Notes: generated by a model from the sequence alone, not told the origin. A DNA stretch of 64,000 nucleotides from Streptomyces beigongshangae (GCF_019710745.1 NZ_JAHKJW010000030.1:34493-98492); one strand, 5' to 3'. Shown: positions 16,366-24,910, counted from the stretch's first letter. Made by a program: numbers and translations.

Positions 16366-17327
16366 CCACGACGGAAGCACGTTCCCTGCCGGGGCTGGAC
16401 GGATCCGGCCGCGGCCCGGCGAACGGAGCAGACGGGACGGGCGGATCAGACGGGACGGACGGGGCGGACGGGGCGGTCCGCAAGGGTGAGCGTGCCGGGG
16501 TACCGCCCGTGTCCAGCCCCATGCTCGGCCGTCTGGCGGAGGAGCGGGCCACCGGTGTCCTGACGCGGGAGCGCGGGGTGCTGTATCTGGTCGAGGGTCA
16601 GGTGGTGCACGCGGAGAGTCCCGCGACACCGGGGCTCGACGTCCTGCTCACCAGCCGCGGGGCGCTGGGTTCCGAGGGCTGGTGGGAAGCGGTCTCGCAG
16701 GCGGGGGCCGAGCGTCGCGTCGGGCGGTTCCTGGTGGACAGCGGGCGGCTCGCCGCGGGCGCCCTGGAGCTGTGCCACCTGGGGGCGCTGTACGACGCGG
16801 CGTTCTTCGCGCTCGGCACGGGCAGCGGTCCCGCGCGGTTCAGGTACGGGGTCGCGCACTGGATCGGCCCCGTACGGCCGGTGACCGTGGACGCGGTCGA
16901 GCGCGAGACGCTGCGGCGCCGCGCGCTGCTGCACCGCATCTGGCCGGACCCGGGCACGGACACCGCGGAACTCGTCCGGACCGGCCGGGCCGTCGACGCG
17001 GTCCTCCCCCCACGTCAGCGCACGGTTCTCGACCAGGTGGACGGGGTGCGGACGGCCTCGGACATCTCACTGGTCCTCGGCCGTCCGGGGTTCCACACCC
17101 TGGTCGACGTCCGCCGGCTGGCGGCGGCCGGGATCGTGGCGGCCCGCACGCGGACGGCCGGACCCCGGACGCCGGACGCCGACGGACCGCCCGCGGTCCC
17201 TTCCCCCGCCTCCGCCGCGACCGCACGGGGGGCGCACGCGGCGCGGGCCGCACGGGCCGTGCAGGCGTCGGCGGATCCCGACGTGGTCCTGCTGCGCCGG
17301 CTCAGAGACGCATTGGAGGCCCTGTGA
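16362..17327 (+). CDS. DUF4388-like protein with C-terminal winged-helix-like region
   Basis: A 321-residue protein starting at a GTG that overlaps the preceding stop. Residues 1-45 are Gly/Asp-rich (GTGGSDGTDGADGA). Residues about 50-180 look like a DUF4388 (PATAN-related) domain: TGVLTRERGVLYLVEGQVVH, then LDVLLTSRGALG. Residues about 205-265 (RTVLDQVDGVRTASDISLVL, then TLVDVRRLAAAGIV) have the spacing of the winged-helix region often attached to such domains. The C-terminal tail is Ala/Arg-rich. It stands where conservon operons carry a DUF742 gene and may be the effector of the Roadblock proteins. Family assignment is by eye. Confidence 0.55.
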   Translation: MTTTEARSLPGLDGSGRGPANGADGTGGSDGTDGADGAVRKGERAGVPPVSSPMLGRLAEERATGVLTRERGVLYLVEGQVVHAESPATPGLDVLLTSRGALGSEGWWEAVSQAGAERRVGRFLVDSGRLAAGALELCHLGALYDAAFFALGTGSGPARFRYGVAHWIGPVRPVTVDAVERETLRRRALLHRIWPDPGTDTAELVRTGRAVDAVLPPRQRTVLDQVDGVRTASDISLVLGRPGFHTLVDVRRLAAAGIVAARTRTAGPRTPDADGPPAVPSPASAATARGAHAARAARAVQASADPDVVLLRRLRDALEAL

Positions 17328-17848
17328 TCCGCGCGCTCCGACAGCGTGCCGAGAGGAGACAGCTGATGGCGGCCGAGGCCGAAGTCCGCGACGAACTGCA
17401 CCGGTTACGGGCCCGGGTGCCCCAGCTGACCGGTGCGCTCGCGGCCAGCGTCGACGGTCTGGTGCTGGCCCAGGACACTCCGGGCGTGGAGCCGGAGGGG
17501 CTGGCCGCGCTCACCGCCGCCGCGCTGGGGGTCGCCCTGCGCATGGCGGACGCCACCGGGCGGGGCGCCTTCCGCGAACTGCTGGTGCGCGGCGAGCACG
17601 GCTATGTGGCGGCCTACGCGGCGGGACCCTCCGCCGTGCTGACGCTGCTGGCCGGCGACCGGGCGAACGTCGGCCGGCTGCACCTCGAAGGGCGCCGCGC
17701 CGGCACCCGGATCGGCGAACTCGTCGAGGCCGCCGCGGAGGCCCCGCCGGCCCCGGTGCCACGGCCGTCCCCGAAGCCCACCGCGCCCCGCACCAGAACC
17801 GCGCGCACCGCGCGCACCGTCACCGGGCCGACCGGCGAAAGCCGTTGA
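17324..17848 (+). CDS. Roadblock/LC7-domain protein with a TTA codon
   Basis: A 174-residue protein starting at a GTG that overlaps the preceding stop (GTGA). Residues about 22-125 form a Roadblock/LC7 domain (LTGALAASVDGLVLAQD, then GEHGYVAAYAAGPSAVLTLL), followed by a Pro/Arg/Thr-rich tail. Leu28 is TTA (17405-17407), one of only two TTA codons I find in real genes here, so expression should depend on bldA. Because the genes upstream are translationally coupled to it, the operon's output could change stoichiometry during development; that is inference. Confidence 0.75.
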   Translation: MIRALRQRAERRQLMAAEAEVRDELHRLRARVPQLTGALAASVDGLVLAQDTPGVEPEGLAALTAAALGVALRMADATGRGAFRELLVRGEHGYVAAYAAGPSAVLTLLAGDRANVGRLHLEGRRAGTRIGELVEAAAEAPPAPVPRPSPKPTAPRTRTARTARTVTGPTGESR

Positions 17849-17883
17849 GCACGGTTCACCGAACCGAAAGGACAGGCACGACC

Positions 17884-18258
17884 ATGGCCAACACCGAAAC
17901 CGCGCTGAAAGAGGCCCTGGCCTCCATCGAGGGTGCGACCGGAGTCGCTCTCGTCGACTACACCAGCGGGATGGCACTGGGCACGATCGGCGGCAGCAAG
18001 GGCTTCGACCTCACGGTCGCGGCGGCCGGCAACACCGACGTCGTCCGCGCCAAGCTCCGCACCATGGAGCACCTGGGCCTCAAGGGCGAGATCGAGGACA
18101 TCCTGATCACGCTGTCCGACCAGTACCACCTGATCCGGCTGATCCAGGGCCGCGGCGGCAACGGGCTCTTCCTCTACCTGGTGCTCGACGCCAAGCGCTC
18201 CAACCTGGCGATGGCCCGCCACCAGCTGAAGAGGATCGAGAGCGACCTGGAGGTCTGA
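17884..18258 (+). CDS. Roadblock/LC7-domain protein, last of the operon
   Basis: A 124-residue compact Roadblock/LC7-like protein (ATGVALVDYTSGMALGTIGG, then YHLIRLIQGRGGNGLFLYLV and SNLAMARHQLKRIE). ATG at 17884 with AAAGGA upstream, 35 bases after the previous gene, so the only member of the operon that is not overlapping. It is a paralog of the first gene. A nine-base repeat AGGTCTGAA/AGGTCTGAG covers its stop codon. Confidence 0.8.
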   Translation: MANTETALKEALASIEGATGVALVDYTSGMALGTIGGSKGFDLTVAAAGNTDVVRAKLRTMEHLGLKGEIEDILITLSDQYHLIRLIQGRGGNGLFLYLVLDAKRSNLAMARHQLKRIESDLEV

Positions 18259-18345
18259 AAGGTCTGAGCGACCCGGGCAACCCGAGCGCCCCGCGAGACC
18301 CGCGAGACCCGCGAGGTCCAGCGGGAAAGGGGTCCGCGAGGCTGA

Positions 18346-18957
18346 TCAGACCAGGACCCCGGCCCGGCGCCGCGCCCCACCGGGCGCGGCGTCGCCCGCG
18401 GCGACACCGGTGGCGCGGTAGCCCAGGACGCGTCTGCCCACGGGAGCGCCCGCACCACGGCCGAGCCAGTCGACGCGGACCCACAGCAGCGACTCGGCCT
18501 TCTGTTCGAGCCGTCCGATCCAGGCCGCCTTGAGGCGGAGCCCCACCCCGGCGCCGGCGAGCAGCATCCCGCCGGCGGCCGGTACGGCGAACGCGGACCC
18601 CAGCGCCGCCGCGAAGGCCAGCAGCACCCACCACCGGTGCCCCCGGCGCCAGTTCCGTACGGAGACGGCCCGGTCCTGGAGCATGTCGTGCCTGCCCGCG
18701 CGGGCCGCTCCCCGGGCGAGCGCCACGTACCGCTTCCGCCGTGCCAGCAGGACGACCGCCGCCGCGATCAGGAAGAGCGCGGCGCCCGCCAGTACCCCGA
18801 TCCGCCGCCCGGTGAACCCGGGCACCAGTACGCCCACGCCCGCCGCCACGACTCCGAGCCAGCCCAGCGGTGCCGCTCCGGCCCGTACGACGACGGCCAC
18901 CCGAGCCAGGCCCTGCCCTCCGCGCTCTCCGCGCTCCCTGCGTTCTCCGCGCGCCAC
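18346..18957 (-). CDS. Arg-rich membrane protein of unknown function
   Basis: A 203-residue protein with a basic N-terminus and about four hydrophobic segments in two pairs (roughly residues 25-45, 48-70, 105-125 and 127-145), then a basic tail. The GTG at 18957 is preferred because AGGAGG lies seven bases upstream; a GTG at 18972 would add five residues. Convergent with the Roadblock operon. No family recognised; it may be a Streptomyces-specific membrane protein. Confidence 0.6.
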   Translation of the reverse strand: MARGERRERGERGGQGLARVAVVVRAGAAPLGWLGVVAAGVGVLVPGFTGRRIGVLAGAALFLIAAAVVLLARRKRYVALARGAARAGRHDMLQDRAVSVRNWRRGHRWWVLLAFAAALGSAFAVPAAGGMLLAGAGVGLRLKAAWIGRLEQKAESLLWVRVDWLGRGAGAPVGRRVLGYRATGVAAGDAAPGGARRRAGVLV

Positions 18958-19038
18958 GATCCGCCTCCTCACCAGATGTCTGCGGTCGGCGGGAGATTAG
19001 CGCCCGAAGGTGAGATGAATCTGAGAAACCGCACCGCG

Positions 19039-20076
19039 CTACTCCACGAACAGCCCCCGTGCGGCGGCCCGCGCGTCGAACTCCTCCAGCCGCGCCTGCG
19101 CGTCCGGCAGGCCGTCGCACATCGCCTCCAGCAGCACCCGCCCCAGCAGCATCGGCGCACAGGCCGTGTCGAAGGCGAGCCCCGTCCCGACCGCGGCGGG
19201 CAGCAGCAGATCGGACACCTTGGCGACCGGCGCGAACGCGGAGTCCGCGACGGTGACGACGTTCAGCCCGGCCTCCTTCGCGTACGCCAGGGTCTCCACG
19301 ACCTCCCGCGGGTGGCGGGGCAGCGCGAAGCACAGCAGGGTCGTCGCCCCGGCCCGCACCGCCGCGTCGATCCGGTCGTGCGCCATGGTCCCGCCCTCGT
19401 GCAGCAGCCGTACGTCGGGGTGGACCTTGGCCGCGAAGTACGCGAAGCCGTACGCCTGGGACGCGGCGGCCCGCAGTCCGAGCACCGGCAGCGGACGCGA
19501 GGCGGCGAGGAGCCGGCCGGCCCGCTCGACGGGGCGCGGGTCGGCCAGCACGGAGGCGAGATGGCGGAGGTTCTCGATCTCGGCCTCGACGGCCTGCTGG
19601 TACTCGTTGTACGAGCCGGCGTCCGCGGTGGGTTCGGCCGGGGCGATCTCGCGCAGGTGCCTGCGCAGCGCCGGGTAGCCGTCGAAGCCGAGGGCGACGG
19701 CGAAGCGGGTGACGGAGGGCTGGCTGACCCCGGCGAGTTCGGCGAGTTCCACGCTCGACAGGAAGGGCACGTCGGCGGCCCGGCGCACCATGCTGTGGGC
19801 GATGCGCCGCTGGGTGGGGGTCAGCCGGTGCCCCTCGAAGAGCGACTGCAGCCGCCCGGCGGAACCACCGCCCCCGCCGTCCGCACCCGCACCCGCACCC
19901 GCACCCGCACCCGCCCGATCGTCCGGCCCTCCGGTCCCGTCCCCGGCCCCGCCCCCGGCCCCGTGCATGTCCCTGTCCACATCCCTGTCCCTGTCCCTGT
20001 AACCGCCGCTGCCGTTACCGCTGTCGCTGCCCGTGTCCACGTTCACGTTCACGTCCGGGTTCCCGTCCGCGCTCAT
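19039..20076 (-). CDS. MurR/RpiR-family transcriptional regulator
   Basis: A 345-residue regulator. Residues about 75-150 carry the RpiR-type helix-turn-helix (LTPTQRRIAHSMVRRA, SSVELAELAGVSQPSVTRFA) and residues about 185-320 an SIS domain (GLRAAASQAYGFAYFAAK, then ATTLLCFALPRHPREVVETL) that in this family binds a phosphorylated sugar or similar ligand. The first 70 residues are low-complexity (GAGAGAGAGAG, RDRDRD) coded by six-base repeats and are probably disordered. Its ATG overlaps the stop of the broken aromatic lyase gene (ATGA), so regulator and lyase were one transcription unit. Confidence 0.88.
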   Translation of the reverse strand: MSADGNPDVNVNVDTGSDSGNGSGGYRDRDRDVDRDMHGAGGGAGDGTGGPDDRAGAGAGAGAGADGGGGGSAGRLQSLFEGHRLTPTQRRIAHSMVRRAADVPFLSSVELAELAGVSQPSVTRFAVALGFDGYPALRRHLREIAPAEPTADAGSYNEYQQAVEAEIENLRHLASVLADPRPVERAGRLLAASRPLPVLGLRAAASQAYGFAYFAAKVHPDVRLLHEGGTMAHDRIDAAVRAGATTLLCFALPRHPREVVETLAYAKEAGLNVVTVADSAFAPVAKVSDLLLPAAVGTGLAFDTACAPMLLGRVLLEAMCDGLPDAQARLEEFDARAAARGLFVE

Positions 20077-20908
20077 GCCGTGCTCCCACTCCAGATGTCC
20101 GTGAACCGGTCGGGCAGTGCGGCCGCGGCCGTCACGTCGTCCGTGAGCGCCCGGTCGGCCGGGTCCGCGTCGAGCACCGACTCGGCGGTCTCCAGTGCCC
20201 TGCCCACCGGCAGCTCCGGCTCGGGACGCAGGCCGCGCTGACGCAGCGCCCGTACGGCGGCGACCAGTTCGCAGCCGACCACCAGACGGTACGCGTCGCA
20301 CGCGCGCAGGGTCTGGCGGGCGGCGAGCGAGGCGAAACTCGCCTGCTCCTCGACACCCCGGGAGAGCACGGCGTGGCCGAGCGAGGCGGGCGCGGAGAAG
20401 GCCCGCAGATCACCGAGGGCGGCCCCGCCTCCAGCGCCTCGCACAGTGCCGTGACGACGGAGGGGCGCAGGCCCGCCCCGCCCGCGAGGAGCTGGTTCGC
20501 CCGCACGGCGAGCATCGCCCGGACCTCCCGGGCGGGCAGCTCCGCCCCGACGGCCCCGGCGTGGCTGCGCAGCAGGCGCAGGCCGTGCTCGGCGGCGGCC
20601 TCGGTGGGCACGTCCTCGTTCCGGTTGGCGCCGACGCCGGTGGAGCGGCCGTACACCCTGCCGGTCGCCGCGATCTGCCGGGCCGCGTCCCAGGACTCCT
20701 CGACCCATTTCATCGCGTCGGTGCCGGGGACGGGCCGGGCGGCCCCGTCGGCGAGGCGTACGACGTCGGCGATCCCCGTGCTGTGGCCGTCCAGCACCAC
20801 GAGGCCGGGTGTCCCCGCACCGGACGTGTCCACGTCCTGGTACGACGCGCAACGGGACACGCGGTGCGACGTGCGGTGGGACGTGTGATGCGACGTGTGG
20901 TGCGACAT
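20073..20908 (-). pseudogene. aromatic amino acid (histidine/phenylalanine-type) ammonia-lyase with internal deletion
   Basis: Two pieces of the HAL/PAL fold in different frames. The N-terminal piece (20908 to about 20440) has RVYGRSTGVGANRNED and LRSHAGAVGAELPAREVRAM, matching about residues 1-130. The C-terminal piece (about 20440 to 20073) has AALGDLRAFSAPASLGHAVL and SRGVEEQASFASLAARQTLR, matching the last 110 residues. The middle, with the Ala-Ser-Gly motif that forms the MIO cofactor, is gone, and the join near 20430-20445 is also out of frame. It cannot encode an active lyase. Repeats (SHHTSHHTSHRTSHR) occur at the N-terminus. An assembly error could look the same. Confidence 0.75.
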
Positions 20909-21012
20909 GGAGCGCGAACTCCCCTCGGTCCGGGCAGGGGATCTCGGCCGGGGCCGCGGGAGGCCCGCGGCCGGCGCCGCACCGTTGCCGGGTTATTCAA
21001 GTAGGGAGAACT

Positions 21013-21030
21013 CTGCATGACGATATGCAG
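21013..21030. promoter_or_regulatory. inverted repeat upstream of the lyase/RpiR unit
   Basis: CTGCAT-GACGAT-ATGCAG, six-base arms around six bases, in the 232-base divergent gap between the lyase remnant and the next plus-strand gene. Candidate operator for the RpiR-type regulator. Confidence 0.35.
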
Positions 21031-21140
21031 CCGGGGCAAGGGACGGCCCCGGAGCCGCCGGGCCGGGTGGGGACGGCCCGGTGCGGACAGGGGGGCTAAC
21101 CCCCGTGCCAAGCGCATTCCGCCTCCCTACCGTGGTCCCC

Positions 21141-21587
21141 ATGACCGGTATGGAAGCCCGCGACGCCGAACTCAAGAAGGAACTCGACGCCACCTTGCAC
21201 ATCCGCAAGGAACTGGGCGAGGAGTACGAGTCCGCGCTGGTCGACTCGTTCCTGGAGAAGGTCGAGCAGCGCCTGGACGGCGCGATCGACCGCCGGGTAC
21301 GGCGCCAGCTCGCGGAGCAGCAGATGGTGGTGGCCCGCGACGCGCGCTCCCCGCAGGGGTCCTCGGACTCCTGGGGCGAACGCTTCGGGTTCGGGATCGT
21401 CTCCCTCGTCCTCGCGATCCCCCTGTCCGCGATCGGCGGCGGCATCGGCGAGCTGCCCGGCCTCCTGGTCGCCTGGACGGGCATCGTCGGGGTCAACGTG
21501 GTCCAGGCCGCACGCCTCTCGCCGAACCTCTTCGGCCGGGGGGACAAGGAGAAGTCCGGCCGGGGGAAGCCCGACCCGGACTGGTGA
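21141..21587 (+). CDS. conserved membrane protein, coiled N-terminus and two membrane helices
   Basis: A 148-residue protein. Residues 1-75 are charged and helical (LKKELDATLHIRKELGEEYE, then VEQRLDGAIDRRVRRQLAEQ); residues about 95-130 form two hydrophobic helices (FGIVSLVLAIPLSAIGGGIG, then LPGLLVAWTGIVGVNVVQA); the tail is charged. ATG at 21141 has no ribosome-binding site but a TACCGT -10-like element seven bases before it, so the mRNA may be leaderless. Known to me only as a conserved actinobacterial integral membrane protein; function unknown. Confidence 0.7.
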   Translation: MTGMEARDAELKKELDATLHIRKELGEEYESALVDSFLEKVEQRLDGAIDRRVRRQLAEQQMVVARDARSPQGSSDSWGERFGFGIVSLVLAIPLSAIGGGIGELPGLLVAWTGIVGVNVVQAARLSPNLFGRGDKEKSGRGKPDPDW

Positions 21588-22075
21588 GGGACACGGGGAA
21601 CACGGGGGGCACGAGGGTCACGGGGACACCGGGTCACGGTCGTACGGGATGACCGAAGGGCCCGGTACCCATCGGGTACCGGGCCCTTCGCCGGCTTGCG
21701 CGGGGACCGCCGCACCCCCGTTACCGGGGGGCGGGACGACGGCGGTCCCCGCGAGGGACGCGGGCCGGGTCAGGGCCGGGCCGCGCGTCCGTGGCGTCCA
21801 TGGAGGCCCGGGAGCCGCTCCGGTTGTCCTTGGCGCCGTTTCGGTGCCGGCCGGGGCGGGAAGCCTCCCCCGTGCTGATCGCCCGGGAGGTGTCTCCGTC
21901 GCCCTTGCCGACATCCACCACTGTGCCGGGCGCGTGTTAAGCGTGTGCTGCGTGGATGTGACACCCGCGTACCACTTCCGAGAAGTTCCGCCGCGCCCGC
22001 GACCACGACGGCACCCACGGCACCCACTGCCACGACCGCACCCACGGCCACGTGCGTGGCGGCGCGCCGCGGGTC
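21588..22075. other. gap with two hairpins and a doubtful small frame
   Basis: After the stop come imperfect nine-base repeats of the ACACGGGGA kind (21590-21640), the terminator at 21654-21690 and a second inverted repeat: GCGGGGACCGCCG (21699-21711) against CGGCGGTCCCCGC (21738-21750). A minus-strand frame, 21721-21921 (66 codons, start MVDVGKGDGDTS), has typical high third-position GC but no ribosome-binding site or known family; I do not call it a gene. The rest, to the CBS stop, shows nothing I can support. Confidence 0.45.
21654..21690 (+). terminator. terminator hairpin
   Basis: Perfect 17-base arms (21654-21670 and 21674-21690; left arm begins CGAAGGGCCCGG) around ATC, 66 bases after the stop of the membrane protein gene. 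No T tract. Confidence 0.8.
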
Positions 22076-23467
22076 CTACTGCCGTCCGCCCCGGGCCAGG
22101 AAGGACAGCAGGTCCTGGCGGCTGACGACACCGGTGGGCTTGCCCTCGACGAGGACGATCGCCGCGTCGGCCGTGCCGAGCACGGTCATCAGGTCGCCCA
22201 CCGGCTCACCGGAGCCGACCTGGGGCAGCGGCGCCGACATGTGCTTCTCCAGCGGGTCGGTGAGTGAGGCGCGCTGGGTGAACAGCGCGTCGAGCAGTTC
22301 CCGCTCGACGACGGAGCCCACGACCTCGGCCGCCATCACGTCCGGGTGCCCGGCGCCCGGCTTGACGATGGGCATCTGGGAGACGCCGTACTCGCGCAGC
22401 ACCTCGATGGCCTCGCCGACCGTCTCGTCCGGGTGCATGTGGACGAGGGAGGGGATGGCCCCGTGCACCTTGTCGCTGAGGACGTCGGCGACCCGGGCGC
22501 TGGGGCCCTCGTCCTCCAGGAAGCCGTAGTCGGCCATCCACTCGTCGTTGAAGATCTTGCTGAGGTAGCCGCGGCCGCCGTCCGGCAGCAGCACGACCAC
22601 CACGTCGTCCGGGCCGAGTCGCTCGGCGACCCGCAGCGCGGCCACGACGGCCATACCGCAGGAGCCGCCGACGAGCAGGCCCTCCTCCTTGGCCAGGCGC
22701 CGGGTCATCTGGAAGGAGTCCTTGTCGGAGACCGCGACGATCTCGTCCGCGACCGTGCGGTCGTACGCGGTCGGCCAGAAGTCCTCACCGACGCCCTCGA
22801 CGAGGTACGGGCGCCCGGAGCCGCCCGAGTAGACGGACCCCTCGGGGTCGGCGCCCACGACGCGGACCCTGCCGTCGCTGGCGTCCTTCAGATAGCGCCC
22901 GGTCCCGGAGATGGTGCCGCCGGTGCCGACGCCCGTGACGAAGTGGGTGATCCGCCCCTCCGTCTGCTCCCACAGCTCAGGGCCGGTGGAGTGATAGTGC
23001 GAGGCGGGGTTGTCGGGGTTGGAGTACTGGTCGGGCTTCCAGGCGCCGGGCGTCTCGCGTACCAGCCGGTCGGAGACGTTGTAGTACGAGTCGGGGTGCC
23101 CGGGGTCGACGGCCGTCGGGCAGACGACGACCTCGGCCCCGTACGCGCGCAGCACGTTGATCTTGTCGGTGCTCACCTTGTCGGGGCACACGAAGATGCA
23201 GTTGTAGCCCTTCTGCTGGGCCACGATGGCCAGACCCACACCTGTGTTGCCGCTGGTCGGCTCGACGATCGTGCCGCCCGGCCGCAGTGCGCCGCTCTTC
23301 TCCGCGGCCTCGATCATGCGCACGGCGATGCGGTCCTTCACCGAGCCGCCGGGGTTGAAGTACTCGACCTTCGCGAGGACGGTCGCCTGGATGCCGGCGG
23401 TCACGCTGTTGAGCCTCACCAGCGGGGTGTTGCCGACGAGACTGATCATCGAGTCGTGGAATTGCAC
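22076..23467 (-). CDS. cystathionine beta-synthase
   Basis: A PLP enzyme that joins serine (or O-acetylserine) and homocysteine to cystathionine in reverse transsulfuration. It has 463 residues. The fold-type II catalytic domain has the PLP Lys at K44 (NPGGSVKDRIA), the phosphate loop TSGNTGVGLA and GTGGTISGTGRYLK. Residues about 335-460 are a pair of CBS domains (SLVHMHPDETVGEAIEVLRE, then MTVLGTADAAIVLVEGKPTG) that usually sense adenosine ligands. The pair separates it from plain cysteine synthases (about 310 residues). It diverges from the SGNH hydrolase gene. Confidence 0.93.
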   Translation of the reverse strand: MQFHDSMISLVGNTPLVRLNSVTAGIQATVLAKVEYFNPGGSVKDRIAVRMIEAAEKSGALRPGGTIVEPTSGNTGVGLAIVAQQKGYNCIFVCPDKVSTDKINVLRAYGAEVVVCPTAVDPGHPDSYYNVSDRLVRETPGAWKPDQYSNPDNPASHYHSTGPELWEQTEGRITHFVTGVGTGGTISGTGRYLKDASDGRVRVVGADPEGSVYSGGSGRPYLVEGVGEDFWPTAYDRTVADEIVAVSDKDSFQMTRRLAKEEGLLVGGSCGMAVVAALRVAERLGPDDVVVVLLPDGGRGYLSKIFNDEWMADYGFLEDEGPSARVADVLSDKVHGAIPSLVHMHPDETVGEAIEVLREYGVSQMPIVKPGAGHPDVMAAEVVGSVVERELLDALFTQRASLTDPLEKHMSAPLPQVGSGEPVGDLMTVLGTADAAIVLVEGKPTGVVSRQDLLSFLARGGRQ

Positions 23468-23613
23468 CGTTGTCTCCGGAGCTGCAAAAGAAGTGGTCGG
23501 GGTGGTGCGGTCAGCCTAAGCCCCTCCTGGGCGTTCACACCGCGTTGCGATTGGCCGACGGTCGGTACGGGGCATGCAGTGGGTGTAGGGCTAGGAGGAG
23601 GTGGCGGCTTCGC

Positions 23614-24633
23614 ATGTCGAGCTGGTCGAAGGTGAGGGTGGCCCGGCGGATCGCCGCGGGAGCGGCGTACGGCGGCGGCGGGATCGGGCTGCTGGGCGCG
23701 GCGACGGCCGGGGTGGTGCTGGCCGAGCTGCATCTGGCGAAGCGGCAGGTGGGCAACGGGCGCAGTCCTCATCCACCGAGCGCGGACGGATTGTACGGGT
23801 ACGCGTACGCCGGCGCGGAGGAACCGCTGCGCCTGACGATGCTCGGTGACTCGACGGCCGCGGGACAGGGTGTGCACCGGGCCCGCCAGACACCGGGGGC
23901 GCTGCTCGCGTCCGGGCTCGCGGCGGTGGCGGAGCGACCGGTGCGGCTGCGGAACGTCGCGCTGACCGGCGCCCAGTCGGACGACCTGGACCGCCAGGTC
24001 GCGCTGGCCCTCGGGGACCCGGACGGATGCCCCGAGGTGTGCGTGATCATGATCGGCGCGAACGACGTGACGCACCGGATGCCGGCGACGCGCTCGGTCC
24101 GGCACCTGTCGGCGGCGGTGCGGCGGCTGCGGACGGCGGGCGCCGAGGTGGTCGTCGGCACCTGTCCCGACCTGGGCACCATCGAACCGGTCCAGCAGCC
24201 GCTGCGGTGGATCGCCAAACGGACCTCGCGGCAGCTGGCGGCCGCGCAGACGATCGGCACCGTCGAGCAGGGCGGGCGGACGGTGTCGCTGGGCGACCTG
24301 CTGGGGCCCGAGTTCGCGGCGAATCCGCGGGAACTGTTCGGGCCCGACAGCTACCACCCCTCGGCGGAGGGGTACGCGACCGCGGCGATGGCCGTGCTGC
24401 CGACGGTGTGCGCCGCGCTGGGACTGTGGCCCGCGGAGGAGGAGCGGCCGGACGTGTCCCGGCGGGAGGGGTTCCTGCCGGTGGCCCAGGCGGCCGTGGA
24501 GGCGGCGGCGGAGCCGGGTACGGAGGTCGCGGCCGCCATGCCGACGGGGCCGCGGGGTCCCTGGGCCCTCCTCAAGCGCCGCCGGCGCCGGCGGGTCCCG
24601 GCGACGGACCCGGTCCCGACGACATCCGCCTGA
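23614..24633 (+). CDS. secreted or membrane-anchored SGNH/GDSL hydrolase
   Basis: A 339-residue SGNH-fold esterase/lipase. A basic start and hydrophobic segment (about residues 10-35) suggest a signal anchor. Block I is LTMLGDSTAAGQG with catalytic Ser80, block III is MIGANDVTHR, and block V is DSYHPSAEGY with the catalytic Asp/His. The C-terminal tail is basic (KRRRRRRV). ATG at 23614 lies 12 bases after AGGAGGAGG, a longer spacing than usual. Probable substrates are lipid or carbohydrate esters; no operon partner. Confidence 0.85.
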   Translation: MSSWSKVRVARRIAAGAAYGGGGIGLLGAATAGVVLAELHLAKRQVGNGRSPHPPSADGLYGYAYAGAEEPLRLTMLGDSTAAGQGVHRARQTPGALLASGLAAVAERPVRLRNVALTGAQSDDLDRQVALALGDPDGCPEVCVIMIGANDVTHRMPATRSVRHLSAAVRRLRTAGAEVVVGTCPDLGTIEPVQQPLRWIAKRTSRQLAAAQTIGTVEQGGRTVSLGDLLGPEFAANPRELFGPDSYHPSAEGYATAAMAVLPTVCAALGLWPAEEERPDVSRREGFLPVAQAAVEAAAEPGTEVAAAMPTGPRGPWALLKRRRRRRVPATDPVPTTSA

Positions 24634-24732
24634 CCGCCCCGCCCCCGCGCCCCCGCGCGCCCAGGTGCCCGGGGGCGCGGGGAGCCGCGCGAGCCCCCCA
24701 CCGGCCCCGCAGCCGATCCACGACCTGCGGAG

Positions 24733-24804
24733 CACAAAGCAGGGACGCATCACAAAGCGAGGGCGGATCACAAAGCAGGCGCGGAGCACAAAGCAAGCGC
24801 TTGG
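24733..24804. repeat. four 18-bp tandem repeats upstream of the thiolase
   Basis: CACAAAGC recurs at 24733, 24751, 24769 and 24787, an exact 18-base period; each unit goes on with a purine-rich, GC-rich ten bases. It lies 106-178 bases before the thiolase start, in the upstream region. An 18-base period keeps any reading frame, but no supported gene covers it. Confidence 0.85.
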
Positions 24805-24910
24805 AAAGTGCGGTCCGTGTCACACGTCCATACCCGTGACCCGCCTCCTACGGGCGGGTAGCTTCCCCCACAGGTCCGCCCACACCCCCGCAACGCCCCT
24901 GGAGCCGCAG

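Noticed and set aside
17324..18258. The Roadblock operon as a conservon (cvn)
   Set aside because: Conservons carry a histidine kinase, a DUF742 protein and a GTPase; none of these is encoded here or next to it.
19860..20060. Six-base repeats considered as a frameshift in the RpiR gene
   Set aside because: The frame stays open through the repeats to an ATG that overlaps the upstream stop; they encode a disordered Gly/Ala and Arg/Asp tail, not a break.
21721..21921. Small minus-strand frame of 66 codons with high third-position GC
   Set aside because: No ribosome-binding site, no family and strong overlap with hairpin DNA. Comparative data would be needed to call it.
24733..24804. Repeats considered as a CRISPR array
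   Set aside because: The units abut with no unique spacers, are 18 bases long and no cas gene is present. The same holds for all other arrays in the window.
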